Assembly (NCBI GenBank): GCA_003554505.1
Contig: PWGS01000189.1
Location: 1-5,553 of the forward strand
Reading direction: 5' to 3'
DNA length: 5,553 nt
From: Desulfonatronospira sp.
Lineage (GTDB): Bacteria > Desulfobacterota > Desulfovibrionia > Desulfovibrionales > Desulfonatronovibrionaceae
Made by a program: the position numbers and the translations under genes. The notes beneath the pieces are model-generated. The model had not been told where the DNA came from. It did not search any database and worked only from the letters and a program-made list of their open reading frames with translations. Shown here piece after piece: positions 4,171-5,553 of the stretch (its first letter is position 1; every line of letters starts with the position of its first letter).

Positions 4171-5553
4171 TTACTCAACAATCCTTACCCGTCCAGGTTC
4201 GAGGCCGATACTTTCAAGCACCCGGGAGGCTCTCTGCACGTTTCTGCGGGTCCACAGGCTGCAGTCCTTGAACTTGCAGGCCTCTTCACCGCAGCCGGCC
4301 ACCAGGGCCTCTCCGGCCCCGGCCTCAAAAGGCGCCAGAAGCTCATACACGTCAATGCGTCCCAGCCCCGGCCTGGTTATAGTGTATACATTTTCGCCCT
4401 GAAGATCTCCAGGCCGGGACTTGCTGAAATCACAGACATAACCAAAACTGAAATTCCCCGGGGATTTTTTTTCAGCCTCATCCAGCCCCCGGCGGATCTT
4501 TTCCCGCAGCTCCTTTTTCGGCTCCACCCCCAGGTCAATGGCCGAGGCCGGGCATTGCCCGGCGCAGATCCCGCAGGCCTGGCACTGGCTCATGTCAATA
4601 TAAGCCTTTTCCTCCCCGGGCCTGGGGACATTGTAGGGACAGACAAGGACACAGTTCAGGCATACCGCGCAGTCCCGGGAAACAAAGGCCCCGAGGCTGC
4701 AGTGCAGGCAACGGGCCGCTTCAGCCCTGGCCTGCTCTGGAGGGAAAACATGCTCCACTTCATCGAAGGAATGAACTCTGGAGCCGGGATCAAGGCAGAC
4801 CGGCTTTTCCCTGCCGGCTTTAGGCACCAGGCGGGCCACATCATCATCCAGGTCCCGGAGAACCTTTTCCTGTGCTTCCCGGGACTGATCCAGGCCGCGC
4901 AGATAGCTGTGCACGGCATCAGCCGCCTTTCTGCCTGAAGCTATGGCCTGAACCACCGTAGTGGGTCCACTGACAAAATCTCCTCCGGCAAACACCCCCG
5001 GAGTTCTGGTGGCCCCGGCGGCGTCCTTTATTTCCAGCCTGTCCCCACCTTCAGTGCAGAGTTCCTGCACGGCCTCGGTCCTGGGAACGTATCCGGTGGC
5101 CAGAATTATAGTATCCGCCTCCATCTCGAAAGCAGAGTCCTCCACGCAGGTAAGCTTGCCCTTCCCCCCGCAGGACTTGTCCAGCTCCATGCGCACGCAG
5201 CGCATTTTTTCCACTTTTCCGCTGCCTTCAAAGGCTTCCGGGGCTGTAAGGAACTCAAACCTGATTCCTTCTTCCCGGGCATCTTCCACTTCATCCATAC
5301 CCGCAGGCATTTCATCAATGGTACGGCGATAAGCAATGGGCACATCCCCGGCACCCAGCCTGAGACAGGTCCGCGCCGCATCTATGGCGGTATGTCCGCC
5401 TCCGATGACAATGACTTTATTGCCCGGGTTGAATTTTTTGCCGCGGCTTACGTCCTTTAAGAACTCCACAGCCGTCCAGACTCCGGAGAGCTCCATTCCG
5501 CTGCACTCGGGACAGGTGCTTTTTTCACTGCCCATGCCCAGAAATACAGCATC
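4171..5553 (-). CDS. GltD-like FAD/NAD(P) oxidoreductase with two 4Fe-4S clusters and FlpD/MvhD-like tail (partial, N-terminus outside)
   Basis: About 460 residues are visible; the frame stays open to the right edge, reading DAVFLGMGSEK as in the middle of GltD-type proteins. Counting from the Met encoded at 5535: the NAD(P)H-binding Rossmann motif is VIVIGGGHTAIDAAR (41-55), followed by IAYRRT..EMPA (67-78). The second FAD motif is TPGVFAGGDFVSGPTTVVQAI (178-198). A linker with RCLHC (275-279) leads to two 4Fe-4S motifs, C289/292/295/299-Pro and C318/321/324/328-Pro. The last ~90 residues resemble the MvhD/FlpD domain (LVAGCGEEACKFKDC, then RRNVQRASRVLESIGLEPGRVRI). The likely role is to collect NAD(P)H or ferredoxin electrons and pass them to MetV/MetF. 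It lies 53 bases upstream of metV on the same strand. The FlpD-like part lacks several usual cysteines. HdrA-type bifurcation is possible but unproven. Confidence 0.85.
   Translation of the reverse strand, partial: DAVFLGMGSEKSTCPECSGMELSGVWTAVEFLKDVSRGKKFNPGNKVIVIGGGHTAIDAARTCLRLGAGDVPIAYRRTIDEMPAGMDEVEDAREEGIRFEFLTAPEAFEGSGKVEKMRCVRMELDKSCGGKGKLTCVEDSAFEMEADTIILATGYVPRTEAVQELCTEGGDRLEIKDAAGATRTPGVFAGGDFVSGPTTVVQAIASGRKAADAVHSYLRGLDQSREAQEKVLRDLDDDVARLVPKAGREKPVCLDPGSRVHSFDEVEHVFPPEQARAEAARCLHCSLGAFVSRDCAVCLNCVLVCPYNVPRPGEEKAYIDMSQCQACGICAGQCPASAIDLGVEPKKELREKIRRGLDEAEKKSPGNFSFGYVCDFSKSRPGDLQGENVYTITRPGLGRIDVYELLAPFEAGAGEALVAGCGEEACKFKDCSLWTRRNVQRASRVLESIGLEPGRVRIVE

Overview
The window looks like a chromosomal stretch of an anaerobic bacterium using a Wood-Ljungdahl-type C1 route, most likely a sulfate-reducing Desulfobacterota (Desulfovibrionales-like) member. 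The main reason is a minus-strand block encoding, in transcription order, a GltD-like flavin/NAD(P) oxidoreductase with two 4Fe-4S clusters and an MvhD/FlpD-like tail, then MetV, then MetF. Base composition is moderate. The taxon is inferred from gene content and was not tested by any search.

Layout. Positions 1-240 hold the 3' end of an unrecognised helical protein that enters from the left edge. After a 247-base gap with a plausible promoter comes a short plus-strand pair: a SixA-type phosphohistidine phosphatase (488-940) and a small one-domain cupin (961-1236). The cupin start is fixed by a strong ribosome binding site. Everything further right is on the minus strand. A Rossmann/DUF2520 protein (1292-2176) converges on the cupin. 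MetF (2451-3326), MetV (3470-4117) and the oxidoreductase (4171 to the right edge, N-terminus outside) follow.

Non-coding structure. The 274-base gap between metF and the DUF2520 gene is the most structured non-coding part. It holds a hairpin just upstream of the DUF2520 start, a GGGGAC-T-GTCCCC palindrome, and a nested palindrome with perfect 23-bp arms (2310-2332 and 2372-2394). That last element can fold either as one long hairpin or as two adjacent ones, and resembles a REP/BIME- or MITE-type element. The 143-base gap between metV and metF has a candidate promoter whose -10 hexamer is exactly the spacer of a 6-bp inverted repeat.

How the genes fit together. MetF and MetV form the methylene-tetrahydrofolate reductase. 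The adjacent flavoprotein is the likely electron input, passing NAD(P)H electrons through FAD and Fe-S clusters to MetV/MetF. It would replace the HdrABC-MvhD set of Moorella or the RnfC2 subunit of Acetobacterium. Whether it bifurcates electrons cannot be judged from sequence. The SixA/cupin pair and the DUF2520 gene have no clear link to this block.

I found no complete mobile element, CRISPR array or RNA gene, and no wholly new system. The best candidates for something under-described are the switchable palindrome and the single-polypeptide electron input module with a cysteine-depleted FlpD-like tail.
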